DNA of 8,175 nt from an uncultured Atopobiaceae bacterium (GCA_947626465.1 CANQSI010000039.1:1-8175); one strand, 5' to 3'. Positions 1 to 6,614 are shown, counted from the stretch's first letter. Numbers and translations are program-made. The notes: a model not told the origin generated them from the letters alone.

Positions 1-1823
1 GGAGGCGCGCCCACGAGCTTGGAGACGTTGAACTTCTCCATGTACTCGGACATGTCGAAGGTGATGAGCGCGTCCTCGGAGCCGAAGAGGAACTCCGCGA
101 GGCTCTTGGCGAGCTCGGTCTTCCCCACGCCGGAGGGGCCGAGGAAGATGAACGAGCCGCCGGGGCGGCGCGGATCCTTGAGCGGCGAGCGCGAGCGACG
201 GATGGCGCGCGCCACGGAGCTCACGGCCTCGTTCTGGCCGATCACCCGCTCGTGGAGCACCTCCTCGCAGCGCAGGAGCTTCGAGGTCTCGGCTTCGGTG
301 AGGTTCGAGACGGGCACGCCGGTGATGAAGGACACCACATCGGCGATGTCCTCGGCGGACACCTCCACCACAGACGAATCCATCTCCTCGTGCCACTTCT
401 TGTCGAGCTCGGCGCGACGCTCGTTGAGCGCACTCTCCTCGTCGCGCAGGCGCGCGGCGAGCTCGAACTCCTGCGCGTTGGCGGCGCGGCTCTTCTCCTC
501 GCCCACGCGCTCGAGCTCGGCGTCGATGGCTTGGATGTCGTCGGGGACGATGACCTTGTGCACGCGCGTGCGCGCCCCGGCCTCGTCGATGACGTCGATG
601 GCCTTGTCGGGCAGGAAGCGGTCTTGGATGTAGCGCGAGGAGAGCAGCACCGCCTGCTCGATGGCATCGGGCGTGTAGTGGACGTGGTGGTGGGCCTCGT
701 AGCGCTCCTGGAGGCCCTGGAGGATGACGATCGTGTCCTCCACGGAGGGCTCGCCGATGTTGATCGGCTGGAAGCGCCGCTCGAAGGCCGAATCCTTCTC
801 GATGTGCTTGCGGTACTCGTCGGCGGTGGTGGCGCCGATCACCTGGATCTCGCCACGGGAGAGCGGCGGCTTCAGGATGGAGGCGGCGTCCACGGAGCCC
901 TCAGCCGACCCCGCACCGATGAGCGTGTGGATCTCGTCGATGAAGAGCATGTCGTTTTCCGAGTTCATGACCTCGTTGATCACGCGCTTCAGGCGCTCTT
1001 CGAACTCTCCGCGGTACTTCGAGCCGGCCACGATGGCGGCCACGTCGAGCGTCCAGATCTGCTTTCCGCGCAGCACCTCGGGCACGTTGCCGGTGGCGAT
1101 GAGCTGCGCGAGGCCCTCGGCGATGGCGGTCTTTCCCACGCCGGGGTCGCCGAGGATGAGCGGATTGTTCTTCTGGCGCCGCGCAAGCACCTGCATCACG
1201 CGCTCGATCTCCCAGTCGCGCCCGATCACCGGGTCGAGCTTGCCCTCGGCGGCGAGCGCCGTGAGGTTGCGGCCGTACTCGGAGAGCAGGGACTTCCCGT
1301 CCTTCTGCTGCTGGCCGCCCATCATCTCGGGGCTCATCGGCATGCCCGCGGGACTCTGCGGCCTCTGCTGGCCGCGGCCCTCGGGCGTCTGGGCGATGAG
1401 CTCGTTCACGGCGTTTCTCACCGCATCGCCCGACACGCCCATGCGGGAGAGCGCCTCCATGGCGCGCCCGTTACCCTCGCGCACGAGGCCGAGGAGCAGG
1501 TGCTCCGTGGAGATGTAGGTCTGCCCGCGGGCGATCGTCTCGCGAAACGCGCCCTCGAGCACGTGCTTCGCCTTGGGCGTGAAGGGGATGTGGCCCCCGG
1601 GCACGTCCTCGGGCTCGGTGGTGGTGAGCCCCTTCACGCAGGCGAGCGTCTCGTCGTAGGTGATCTCGAGGCGGGCGAGCGCCTGTGCGGCGATGCCGTC
1701 CTCTTGCTTGATGAGGCCGAGCAGGAGGTGCTCGGTGCCCACGAAGCTCTGGCCGAGGTTTCGGGCCTCGGTTTGGGCGAGGGACATCGCCTTGCGCGCT
1801 TTCTCAGTGAATTTATCGAACAT
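1..1823 (-). CDS. clpC: ClpC AAA+ chaperone/unfoldase subunit of the Clp protease (3' end beyond window)
   Basis: ClpC is a hexameric AAA+ unfoldase that feeds substrates to the ClpP peptidase in the cytoplasm. The window holds 607 complete codons of a protein usually slightly over 800 residues long. Seen: a duplicated Clp N-domain (about residues 1-145); a Gln/Met/Pro/Gly-rich linker (147-178); ATPase domain D1 with Walker A GDPGVGKTA (225-233), Walker B LFIDEIHT (293-300) and an arginine-finger region ERRF (348-351); a middle domain with the UVR-like stretch EFELAARLRDEE (452-463) typical of ClpC; and the D2 Walker A GPSGVGKTE (562-570). The rest of D2 is outside the window. Walker A of D1 has Asp226 where Glu is usual, a mild change. 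The start at 1823 is fixed by AAGGAGG six bases upstream (1830-1836). The gene begins 15 nt after the lysS stop, so the two are probably co-transcribed. No CIRCE- or HAIR-type operator was seen. Identification is very secure. Confidence 0.98.
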   Translation of the reverse strand, partial: MFDKFTEKARKAMSLAQTEARNLGQSFVGTEHLLLGLIKQEDGIAAQALARLEITYDETLACVKGLTTTEPEDVPGGHIPFTPKAKHVLEGAFRETIARGQTYISTEHLLLGLVREGNGRAMEALSRMGVSGDAVRNAVNELIAQTPEGRGQQRPQSPAGMPMSPEMMGGQQQKDGKSLLSEYGRNLTALAAEGKLDPVIGRDWEIERVMQVLARRQKNNPLILGDPGVGKTAIAEGLAQLIATGNVPEVLRGKQIWTLDVAAIVAGSKYRGEFEERLKRVINEVMNSENDMLFIDEIHTLIGAGSAEGSVDAASILKPPLSRGEIQVIGATTADEYRKHIEKDSAFERRFQPINIGEPSVEDTIVILQGLQERYEAHHHVHYTPDAIEQAVLLSSRYIQDRFLPDKAIDVIDEAGARTRVHKVIVPDDIQAIDAELERVGEEKSRAANAQEFELAARLRDEESALNERRAELDKKWHEEMDSSVVEVSAEDIADVVSFITGVPVSNLTEAETSKLLRCEEVLHERVIGQNEAVSSVARAIRRSRSPLKDPRRPGGSFIFLGPSGVGKTELAKSLAEFLFGSEDALITFDMSEYMEKFNVSKLVGAP

Positions 1824-1838
1824 CTCGTCCCTCCTTGG

Positions 1839-3404
1839 TTAGGCTCGCCGCTCCGGACGTAGCGAGGGGAATGCGATGACGTCGCGGATGGAAGCCCTGT
1901 CGGTGAGTAGCATGGCCAAACGATCGATGCCGATGCCGATGCCTCCGGTGGGCGGCAGGCCCACTTCGAGGGCGCGTACGTAGTCGGCGTCGTATTCCAT
2001 GGCCTCCTCATCGCCCGCATCCTTCGCGGCAAGCTGGGCGATGAAGCGCTCCTGCTGGTCGACGGGGTCGTTGAGCTCGGCGAACGCATTCGCGTACTCG
2101 TGCCCTGAGATCACCAGCTCGAAGCGGTGGGTGAGCCGGGGGTCGTTGGCCTTGCGCTTGGCCAAAGGCGACACTTCGACGGGATAGTCACACACGAAGG
2201 TGGGGCCCACGATCTCGCCTTCGCAGAGCTCGTCGTAGAGGTGGAAGATGAGGCGCCCCACTCCCCAGCTCTCCTCGAACTCGAGCCCGAGGCGCTCGTG
2301 GATGGCGCGAAGGTCATCGGCGCTCGTGTCCATGGACACCTGCTCGCCGACCTTGCGGCTCACGAGCTCCGCCATCGGCACGCTCTCCCAGGGCTTCCCG
2401 AGGTCGAGCTTCGTGCCCTGGTAGTCGATCTCCGTCGTGCCGAGCACCTCCTCGGCCGCTGCGCGGAAGATCCCCTCGGCGAGCGCCTTCATGTCCTCGA
2501 GGTCCGCGAAGGCGCGGTAGGCCTCGAGCGTGGTGAACTCCGGGTTGTGCGTGGCGTCCATGCCTTCGTTTCTGAACTGCCGCCCGAGCTCGAAGACGCG
2601 AGGAATGCCGCCCACCACGAGGCGCTTCAGGTGGAGCTCCGTGGCGATGCGCAGGTAGAAGTCCGTGTCGAGGGCGTTGTGGTGCGTCTTGAAGGGGCGC
2701 GCGTTCGCGCCGCCGAGGGTCTCTTGGAGCATCGGGGTCTCCACCTCGACGTAGCCCTCGTCCTCCATGTAGCGGCGTATGGCCGAGACCATGCGCGAAC
2801 GCGCGAGGAGCGTCTCGCGCACCTCGGGGTTCACGATCATGTCGGCGTAGCGCTGGCGATAGCGCGTCTCGGGGTCGGCGAGCCCGTGGAACTTCTCGGG
2901 AAGCGGACGAAGCGCCTTCGAGAGGAGCGTGATCTCCGTAGGCGCGATGGAGAACTCGCCGCGGCGGGTGCGGATGGCCTCGCCGGTGGCGGACACGATG
3001 TCGCCCACATCGAGCGTGCCCACGAGCTCCCAGCTCTCGGGCTCCACGACATTTGCGCGGCAGAAGAGCTGGCAGGTGCCCGTGTAGTCCTCGAGGTCGA
3101 TGAAGGCCATCTTGCCGTGGCGGCGAATGGAGCGGATGCGCCCGGCGACGGTGTGGTCCTCGCCGGAGGAGGCCCCGTCTTCGAGCTCGGCGTAGCGCTC
3201 CTTCAGCTGCGCGATGGTGTGGCCGAAGTCCTCGCCCGCGAGCCCTCGGCTGAAGGTGGCGGGATAGGCCTCCACGCCCTTCGCGAGAAGCGCCTCGCGC
3301 TTGGCCTGGCGCACCTCACGCTCGGAAAGCGCGGCGCCCTCGGAAACCTCGACGCCTTCGCCTTGCGCGGCGCGCGTGCGATCCATCTCTTCGCTCTTCT
3401 CCAT
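1839..3404 (-). CDS. lysS: Lysine--tRNA ligase, class II
   Basis: Charges tRNA-Lys with lysine using ATP. The protein is 521 residues, close to the bacterial class II LysS length of about 500. Seen: an extra charged N-terminal segment (about 1-35); an OB-fold anticodon-binding domain (about 86-165, with HGKMAFIDLED at 96-106); class II motif 2 around GRQFRNEGMDATHNPEF (274-290); the ELNDP segment (443-447); and motif 3 GIGIGIDRLAMLL (488-500), ending in the usual DVIAFP. The start at 3404 is preferred because GAGGAA lies just upstream (short spacing). An internal Met7 (3386) has only a weak AAGAG before it and is the alternative. The gene lies downstream of greA, separated by a terminator, and 15 nt before clpC. 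A lysS-clpC neighbourhood is familiar in actinobacteria (in mycobacteria with lsr2 between them) and greA-lysS is common in Firmicutes. No strong separate promoter was found in the short upstream gap, so read-through past the terminator may contribute. Confidence 0.98.
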   Translation of the reverse strand: MEKSEEMDRTRAAQGEGVEVSEGAALSEREVRQAKREALLAKGVEAYPATFSRGLAGEDFGHTIAQLKERYAELEDGASSGEDHTVAGRIRSIRRHGKMAFIDLEDYTGTCQLFCRANVVEPESWELVGTLDVGDIVSATGEAIRTRRGEFSIAPTEITLLSKALRPLPEKFHGLADPETRYRQRYADMIVNPEVRETLLARSRMVSAIRRYMEDEGYVEVETPMLQETLGGANARPFKTHHNALDTDFYLRIATELHLKRLVVGGIPRVFELGRQFRNEGMDATHNPEFTTLEAYRAFADLEDMKALAEGIFRAAAEEVLGTTEIDYQGTKLDLGKPWESVPMAELVSRKVGEQVSMDTSADDLRAIHERLGLEFEESWGVGRLIFHLYDELCEGEIVGPTFVCDYPVEVSPLAKRKANDPRLTHRFELVISGHEYANAFAELNDPVDQQERFIAQLAAKDAGDEEAMEYDADYVRALEVGLPPTGGIGIGIDRLAMLLTDRASIRDVIAFPSLRPERRA

Positions 3405-3455
3405 GGATTCCTCGTCTAAAGGGTCGTTGGGCTCGTCTTTTCGCGGTTTGAGAAA

Positions 3456-3486
3456 AGCGCCCCAGTGCCTTTGGCTCCGGGGCGCT
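3456..3486 (-). terminator. Intrinsic terminator between greA and lysS
   Basis: Read on the minus strand, AGCGCCCC (3479-3486) pairs perfectly with GGGGCGCT (3456-3463). A second short GCC/GGC stem (3467-3469 with 3473-3475) lies inside the loop. The stem runs directly into TTTTCT (3456-3451), a U-run on the transcript. It lies 43 nt after the greA stop, so it probably ends the tatA-greA transcript or meters read-through into lysS and clpC. On the plus strand there is no T-run after the stem, so it looks one-directional. Confidence 0.85.
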
Positions 3487-3528
3487 CGTCGTGTCGGATA
3501 TAGGCCGTGATGCGCCTCGGGGGTGCTC

Positions 3529-4002
3529 CTAACGCTCGATGGAGACGACGGTGTAGGAGCGCTCTGCGCCGCTCGGGGTCTTCACCGCACACACATCGCC
3601 CACGGCAAGGCCCATCAGCGCTTTGCCCATCGGCGATTCGTTCGAGATGCGGTGCGCGAGGGAATCGGTTTCCGTCGTGCCCACGATGGTGAAGGTGATC
3701 TCCTTCCCATCGTCGCCCTTCACGGTCACCTTGCAGCCGAGCGAGACGTTCGACACGTCCTCCGCCGCGTCGATGACGGTGGCGTTGGCGAGCACGGCGT
3801 TGATCTCGCTGATGCGGGCGATGTTGCGCGCCTGATCATCGCGCGCGGCATCGTACTCGGCGTTCTCGGAGAGGTCGCCGAAGTCCTTCGCCTTGCGGAT
3901 GGCCTCGGTGATCTCCTTGGCCTTCTCGCCCTCGCGATACTCGAGCTCTTCCTTGAGCTTTGCGTAGCCTTCGGGCGTGAGGGAGATGTGCGAATCGGCC
4001 AT
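3529..4002 (-). CDS. greA: Transcription elongation factor GreA
   Basis: GreA enters the secondary channel of RNA polymerase and stimulates cleavage of backtracked RNA, rescuing stalled complexes. The protein has 157 residues, the normal family length of about 158. Seen: the N-terminal coiled coil (about 1-75) with the tip signature FGDLSENAEYDAA (41-53), containing the acidic pair Asp43 and Glu46 that acts at the polymerase active site; then the FKBP-like C-terminal domain with ISNESPMGKALMG (119-131). The start at 4002 is preceded by GAAAGG, about 11 nt away, a somewhat long spacing, but the protein begins exactly where family members do. It lies 39 nt downstream of tatA with no terminator between, so it is probably read from the tatA promoter. 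A terminator follows it. Confidence in function is very high. Confidence 0.97.
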   Translation of the reverse strand: MADSHISLTPEGYAKLKEELEYREGEKAKEITEAIRKAKDFGDLSENAEYDAARDDQARNIARISEINAVLANATVIDAAEDVSNVSLGCKVTVKGDDGKEITFTIVGTTETDSLAHRISNESPMGKALMGLAVGDVCAVKTPSGAERSYTVVSIER

Positions 4003-4041
4003 ATGCGCGTGCGCCTTTCGAGTGGCAGGGTCGGATGCGTG

Positions 4042-4323
4042 CTACTGGTTGACGTTCGTGGTGGTCGTGGTCTCTTCCTTGACGTCAACCACGTTCGCGC
4101 TCTCGATCTGGGCCGGCTGGGCCGGTTGGGCCGGAGCCTCGGTGGTGGTCGTGGTCGTGGTGGTTTGCGTGGTGGAGGTCGTGGATTCCATGCCCTCGCG
4201 AATGTTCTTCACGGTCTTGCCAAGGGAGGAACCGAGCTTCGGCAGGTTCTTGGGGCCGAAGATCAGCAGAACGACGACAAGGATGATGAGAAGCTCCCAG
4301 ATCCCCATTCCAAAGATCTTCAT
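4042..4323 (-). CDS. tatA: Twin-arginine translocase subunit TatA/TatE type, with Thr-rich tail
   Basis: TatA oligomers form the pore-like part of the Tat pathway, which exports folded proteins. The protein is 93 residues. Seen: one membrane helix near the N terminus (about 6-22) with Glu10, the hinge FGP (22-24), and an amphipathic helix starting KNLPKLGSSLGKTVKNI (25-41). Residues 45-93 form an unusual low-complexity tail: Thr-rich (48-61), an Ala-Pro-Gln repeat (63-72), then a second Thr run (85-89). The start at 4323 is chosen because AAGGAG lies upstream at good spacing; an in-frame longer start at 4440 adds 39 residues with no family character. No tatC or tatB is visible in the window. 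It could be named TatA or TatE. TatB is less likely because of the short APH helix and FGP motif. It heads the minus-strand cluster and is followed by greA. The gene 5501-6337 nearby carries a Tat-type lipoprotein signal. Confidence 0.93.
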   Translation of the reverse strand: MKIFGMGIWELLIILVVVLLIFGPKNLPKLGSSLGKTVKNIREGMESTTSTTQTTTTTTTTEAPAQPAQPAQIESANVVDVKEETTTTTNVNQ

Positions 4324-4405
4324 ATATATCTCCTTCGTGAGCGCAGTGCTCAGCCGCGATTTGCGGCATGCCCCGTAAGAATAGGCCCTTTTTGCGACAG
4401 CGGCT

Positions 4406-4434
4406 AGTATAGAAAGCGCGTAAATCTCACACAA
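4406..4434 (-). promoter_or_regulatory. Sigma-70-type promoter for tatA-greA
   Basis: On the minus strand, TTGTGT (4434-4429) and TATACT (4411-4406) are separated by exactly 17 nt. The -10 matches the consensus at five of six positions and the -35 matches at its first three. Transcription would start near 4399, giving a 5' leader of about 75 nt before the tatA start codon. This is the best promoter in the window by eye. It sits in the only sizeable gap upstream of the tatA-greA-lysS-clpC cluster. Confidence 0.65.
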
Positions 4435-4533
4435 CCGCACTTAGGTTTTTTCACTGAGCCTCCATAGATGCGCGCATCGTACGAGGTCAGAGCCCATGCC
4501 CTTCCGTGCGTTCGGGTGAAAACTCCTTGAGCA

Positions 4534-5343
4534 TCAGCGCACGAAGCTCTCGGCTTCACCACATGCGCAGGGACACTCGCTCGGCATCTGCGCCACCATG
4601 GCCCCCACGAGCGCGCGAACGTGCTCGATATTCGAGGAGAAGACGCGCTGCACGTCCTCCCACGTGACCGCCGCGTACTCTCCGAGGCCGGCATCGTAGT
4701 CGGTGACGAGCGAGACGTTCGCGTAGTGCATGCCGAGCTCGCGCGCGAGCCACCCTTCGGGGTAGGCCGTCATGGACACCACCGACCAGCCCATGGAGCT
4801 GAACCACTCGCTCTCGGCACGCGTGGAGAAGCGCGGGCCCTGGATGGTGACGACCGTGCCCTTGTCGTGCACGGTGAGTCCGAGCTCCTTCGCCGAGCGC
4901 ACTGCGAGGGTGCGGAGAGTGGGGCAATAGGGCTCAGCCGAGGAGAGGTGCTGCACCGTGAGCGATTCGCGGTGCGTGAAGAACGTGTCCTTTCTCCCGT
5001 TCGTGCGATCCACGAACTGGTCGCACACCACCACGTCTCCCGGGTGGATGTCGAGCGAGAGCGAGCCCACCGAGCACGTGCCGATGACCTTCTTCACGCC
5101 GAGCATGCGCATCCCGTAGAGGTTCGCGCGGTAGTTCACCTCCGAGGGCGGGATGGAGTGGTTGCGGCCATGGCGCGGCAGGAAGCACACGCGCTTTCCC
5201 GCGATCGTGCCGATGGTGTAGGTGTCCGACGGGCGCCCGAAGCGCGTGTCGAGGAGCACCTCCTCATAGTCGCCCTCGAAGAGCGAATAGAAGCCCGACC
5301 CGCCAAAGACGCCAATTTCTGCCTGCGGAAGCTCGTTCGCCAT
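4534..5343 (-). CDS. mtnP: S-methyl-5'-thioadenosine phosphorylase
   Basis: Phosphorolysis of methylthioadenosine to adenine and methylthioribose-1-phosphate, part of methionine and purine salvage in the cytoplasm. The protein is 269 residues, within the family's usual 260-290. Seen: phosphate-binding GGSGFYSL (14-21); RHGR (57-60); QGPRFSTRAES (168-178); SMTAYPE (190-196) in the substrate pocket; and TDYD (214-217). The two Asp residues of that last motif mark 6-aminopurine specificity, as opposed to the Asn of guanosine/inosine phosphorylases, so MTAP is favoured over PNP. Methylthioinosine phosphorylase is the main alternative. The tail carries Cys257, Cys259 and Cys261. The start at 5343 is set by GGGAGGAG six bases upstream; a longer in-frame start at 5382 has no such site. 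No other methionine-salvage gene is adjacent, so it looks monocistronic. Its promoter is not clear: GATAAT (5386-5381) is a possible -10 without a good -35. Confidence 0.93.
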   Translation of the reverse strand: MANELPQAEIGVFGGSGFYSLFEGDYEEVLLDTRFGRPSDTYTIGTIAGKRVCFLPRHGRNHSIPPSEVNYRANLYGMRMLGVKKVIGTCSVGSLSLDIHPGDVVVCDQFVDRTNGRKDTFFTHRESLTVQHLSSAEPYCPTLRTLAVRSAKELGLTVHDKGTVVTIQGPRFSTRAESEWFSSMGWSVVSMTAYPEGWLARELGMHYANVSLVTDYDAGLGEYAAVTWEDVQRVFSSNIEHVRALVGAMVAQMPSECPCACGEAESFVR

Positions 5344-5402
5344 GCTCCGCTCCTCCCTGCTCGACCTCTCGTGCGGCTCCATTATCAGCCATCGGCCTCG
5401 CC

Positions 5403-5434
5403 AAAAAGCATAAGGTTGAAGGCAACCTGAATGC
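5403..5434 (-). terminator. Terminator-like hairpin in the mtnP upstream gap
   Basis: Read on the minus strand, AGGTTG (5428-5423) and CAACCT (5418-5413) pair perfectly around a CCTT loop. Outer GCAT (5434-5431) pairs with ATGC (5411-5408), and the stem is followed at once by five T residues (5407-5403). This has the form of an intrinsic terminator. No minus-strand gene ends here. It could be an attenuator in a long mtnP leader, or a block on antisense transcription leaving the divergent gene at 5501. On the plus strand no T-run follows. Confidence 0.55.
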
Positions 5435-5455
5435 GTGGGGCTACCTGCGGCGCCG

Positions 5456-5461
5456 TAGAAT
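5456..5461 (+). promoter_or_regulatory. Possible -10 element for the Tat-type binding-protein gene
   Basis: TAGAAT matches the -10 consensus at five of six positions. It would place the transcript start near 5468, about 33 nt before the GTG start and 22 nt before the AAGGGGG ribosome-binding sequence. No recognisable -35 lies 16-18 nt upstream, so this is only a candidate. Confidence 0.3.
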
Positions 5462-5500
5462 GGGCTTCGACGTTTTTCGTTCTATTCCCAAGGGGGCTCG

Positions 5501-6337
5501 GTGGGCGAGGTGGGGGCCAGACGGTGCGTGAGTCGGCGGGCGGCGCTTCGCCTCGCGGGCTTCGCGCTTGCGAGCCCCGCCATGGTATGGCTCGCCTCGA
5601 GCCTCGCCGGCTGCGAGAGCACACCTTCGGGCTATAGCGGCCCCACCATCACCCCCGGCACGCTCACCATCATCTCCCCCGTCACCTGGCCGCCCTTCTA
5701 CGTGGACACCGGCGGCGAGGACGAGGGGCTTGGGGTCACCATGTGCGAGACCCTCGGAGAGGAGCTCGCGCTCACCATCGATGCGAAGACCTGCGCTAGC
5801 GAATCAGAGGTCTACGACGCGCTTCGCGCGCATGAAGCCGATCTCGGCGGCGTCATCACGCGCCCGGAGGAGGTCCCCTCGGGGATCCTCCTCAGCGATT
5901 CCATCATGCCCTGCAACATCTCAGTCGTCTCGAAAGGCGCGCTTCGCGAGCAGGATCTGAGCGATCTCGACACGCCCGAAACCACCATCTACGCCGTCGA
6001 CCGCCCGATCGTGCGCGAGTGGATCGATTCCACCTTCCATGAGCTCCACGTCATCTACGACGCCGATCCCCTCGCGGTGCTGAACGCCGTGCGCTCGGGC
6101 TACGCGCCTTTCTGCGTGCTCACGCGCCCCGAGGCGCTCTACTACCTGAACTCCGTGTATTCGACGCTCACGGAAGGCCTCATGGCCGTGACGGGCGAGA
6201 ACTTCGCCTTCGCGGTGCTCGAGGACAACGAGGAGCTCCTCAACGCCGTGGATGGCATCATCGAGGAGCTCGAGGATTCCGGCGAGATCGCCTCGCTCGA
6301 GGCGCGCTGGTTCGGCACGCAGCTCTCCCACCAGTAA
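5501..6337 (+). CDS. Divergent family-3 solute-binding lipoprotein with twin-arginine signal
   Basis: Probably an extracytoplasmic ligand-binding lipoprotein of the SBP_bac_3 fold; the ligand is unknown. The protein is 278 residues. Seen: twin-arginine motif SRRAALR (11-17), a hydrophobic stretch (about 18-35), and lipobox LAGC with Cys38 as the predicted lipidated residue. The binding-protein domain spans about 53-273, opening with GTLTIISPVTWPPFYV and closing with IASLEARWFGTQ as in its relatives. The usual ligand contacts are missing: GLGVTM (76-81) replaces GFxVDL, TRPEEV (120-125) replaces the TxxER arginine region, and TRPEA (208-212) replaces the late Asp. The mature part has four Cys (82, 98, 138, 205). 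The GTG start at 5501 follows AAGGGGG closely; GTG at 5528, giving MSRRAALR, is a credible alternative. A second binding protein follows on the same strand, and no transporter membrane or ATPase gene is seen. Fold confidence is good; function is open. Confidence 0.82.
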   Translation: MGEVGARRCVSRRAALRLAGFALASPAMVWLASSLAGCESTPSGYSGPTITPGTLTIISPVTWPPFYVDTGGEDEGLGVTMCETLGEELALTIDAKTCASESEVYDALRAHEADLGGVITRPEEVPSGILLSDSIMPCNISVVSKGALREQDLSDLDTPETTIYAVDRPIVREWIDSTFHELHVIYDADPLAVLNAVRSGYAPFCVLTRPEALYYLNSVYSTLTEGLMAVTGENFAFAVLEDNEELLNAVDGIIEELEDSGEIASLEARWFGTQLSHQ

Positions 6338-6362
6338 AAGCCCAAGGTCACAGGCCTTAGAG

Positions 6363-6388
6363 CGCGCCCCACGGAACACGTGGGCGCG
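6363..6388 (+). terminator. GC-rich hairpin after the first binding-protein gene
   Basis: CGCGCCC+ACG (6363-6373, with C6370 bulged) pairs with CGTGGGCGCG (6379-6388) around a GAACA loop, giving ten base pairs. It begins 25 nt after the stop codon. Only two T residues follow, so it is either a U-poor actinobacterial-type terminator or a 3'-end stabilising structure. Confidence 0.5.
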
Positions 6389-6417
6389 TTGCGTGGTGCT
6401 CAATGCGGCGCGCTTCA

Positions 6418-6478
6418 ATGCATAAGAAAGGCATTACTTATCGTTTCTTTGCATAATTGTTCATTCTCATTCGCAATT
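6418..6478. repeat. Tandem AT-rich inverted repeats upstream of the second binding-protein gene
   Basis: Two inverted repeats lie end to end, each with a 14-nt spacer. In the first, ATGCATAAGAAA (6418-6429) is mirrored by TTTCTTTGCAT (6444-6454): eleven pairs with one bulged T. In the second, AATTG (6455-6459) is mirrored by CAATT (6474-6478). The block is far more AT-rich than the rest of the window and precedes a candidate promoter. Operator or binding-site use is inferred from position and symmetry only. Confidence 0.45.
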
Positions 6479-6493
6479 CTTTGATTTTGATGG

Positions 6494-6521
6494 TTGCAAT
6501 ATGAACTCAGGGCGTTAGACT
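6494..6521 (+). promoter_or_regulatory. Candidate promoter for the second binding-protein gene
   Basis: TTGCAA (6494-6499) and TAGACT (6516-6521) are 16 nt apart, and each matches its consensus at four of six positions. Transcription would start near 6528, giving a leader of about 87 nt. CATAAT at 6452-6457 is a better -10 by itself but has no -35 at the right distance. The call is tentative. Confidence 0.4.
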
Positions 6522-6527
6522 ACTCGC

Positions 6528-6607
6528 ATCGAAGGAACGCGCCCCTGCCCTTTGAGACGAGAGATGGCACACGGTGCCTGAGGCGGGGCGCCAAGCGTAT
6601 CGAAGGA
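6528..6607 (+). other. Structured mRNA leader with duplicated ATCGAAGGA
   Basis: ATCGAAGGA occurs at 6528-6536 and again at 6599-6607, where it is part of the real ribosome-binding site. Between the copies, GCGCCCC (6539-6545) can pair with GGGGCGC (6585-6591), enclosing a perfect GGCAC/GTGCC hairpin (6566-6578, loop ACG). No known riboswitch signature was recognised. Confidence 0.4.
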
Positions 6608-6614
6608 GAACACC

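Noticed and set aside
252..1862. Plus-strand open frame of 536 codons antisense to clpC
   Set aside because: It is a shadow of clpC in a GC-rich genome: the product is Leu/Gly/His/Arg/Val-rich with no family motif, while the minus strand reads as unmistakable ClpC.
2127..3419. Plus-strand open frame of 430 codons antisense to lysS
   Set aside because: Low-complexity His/Ala/Glu/Val-rich shadow; the minus strand encodes LysS with all class II motifs.
4085..4180. Repeated GTGGTCGTGG-like units that might look like a tandem-repeat element
   Set aside because: They are the Thr-rich codons of the tatA tail on the other strand; there is no spacer structure, so not CRISPR.
5435..5500. SAM-type riboswitch before mtnP
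   Set aside because: The space is too short and no conserved core was recognised, although a terminator-like hairpin is present.
6460..6490. Fur-like AT-rich sequence (TCATTCTCATT)
   Set aside because: Only a partial match to the iron box and no iron-uptake gene next to it.
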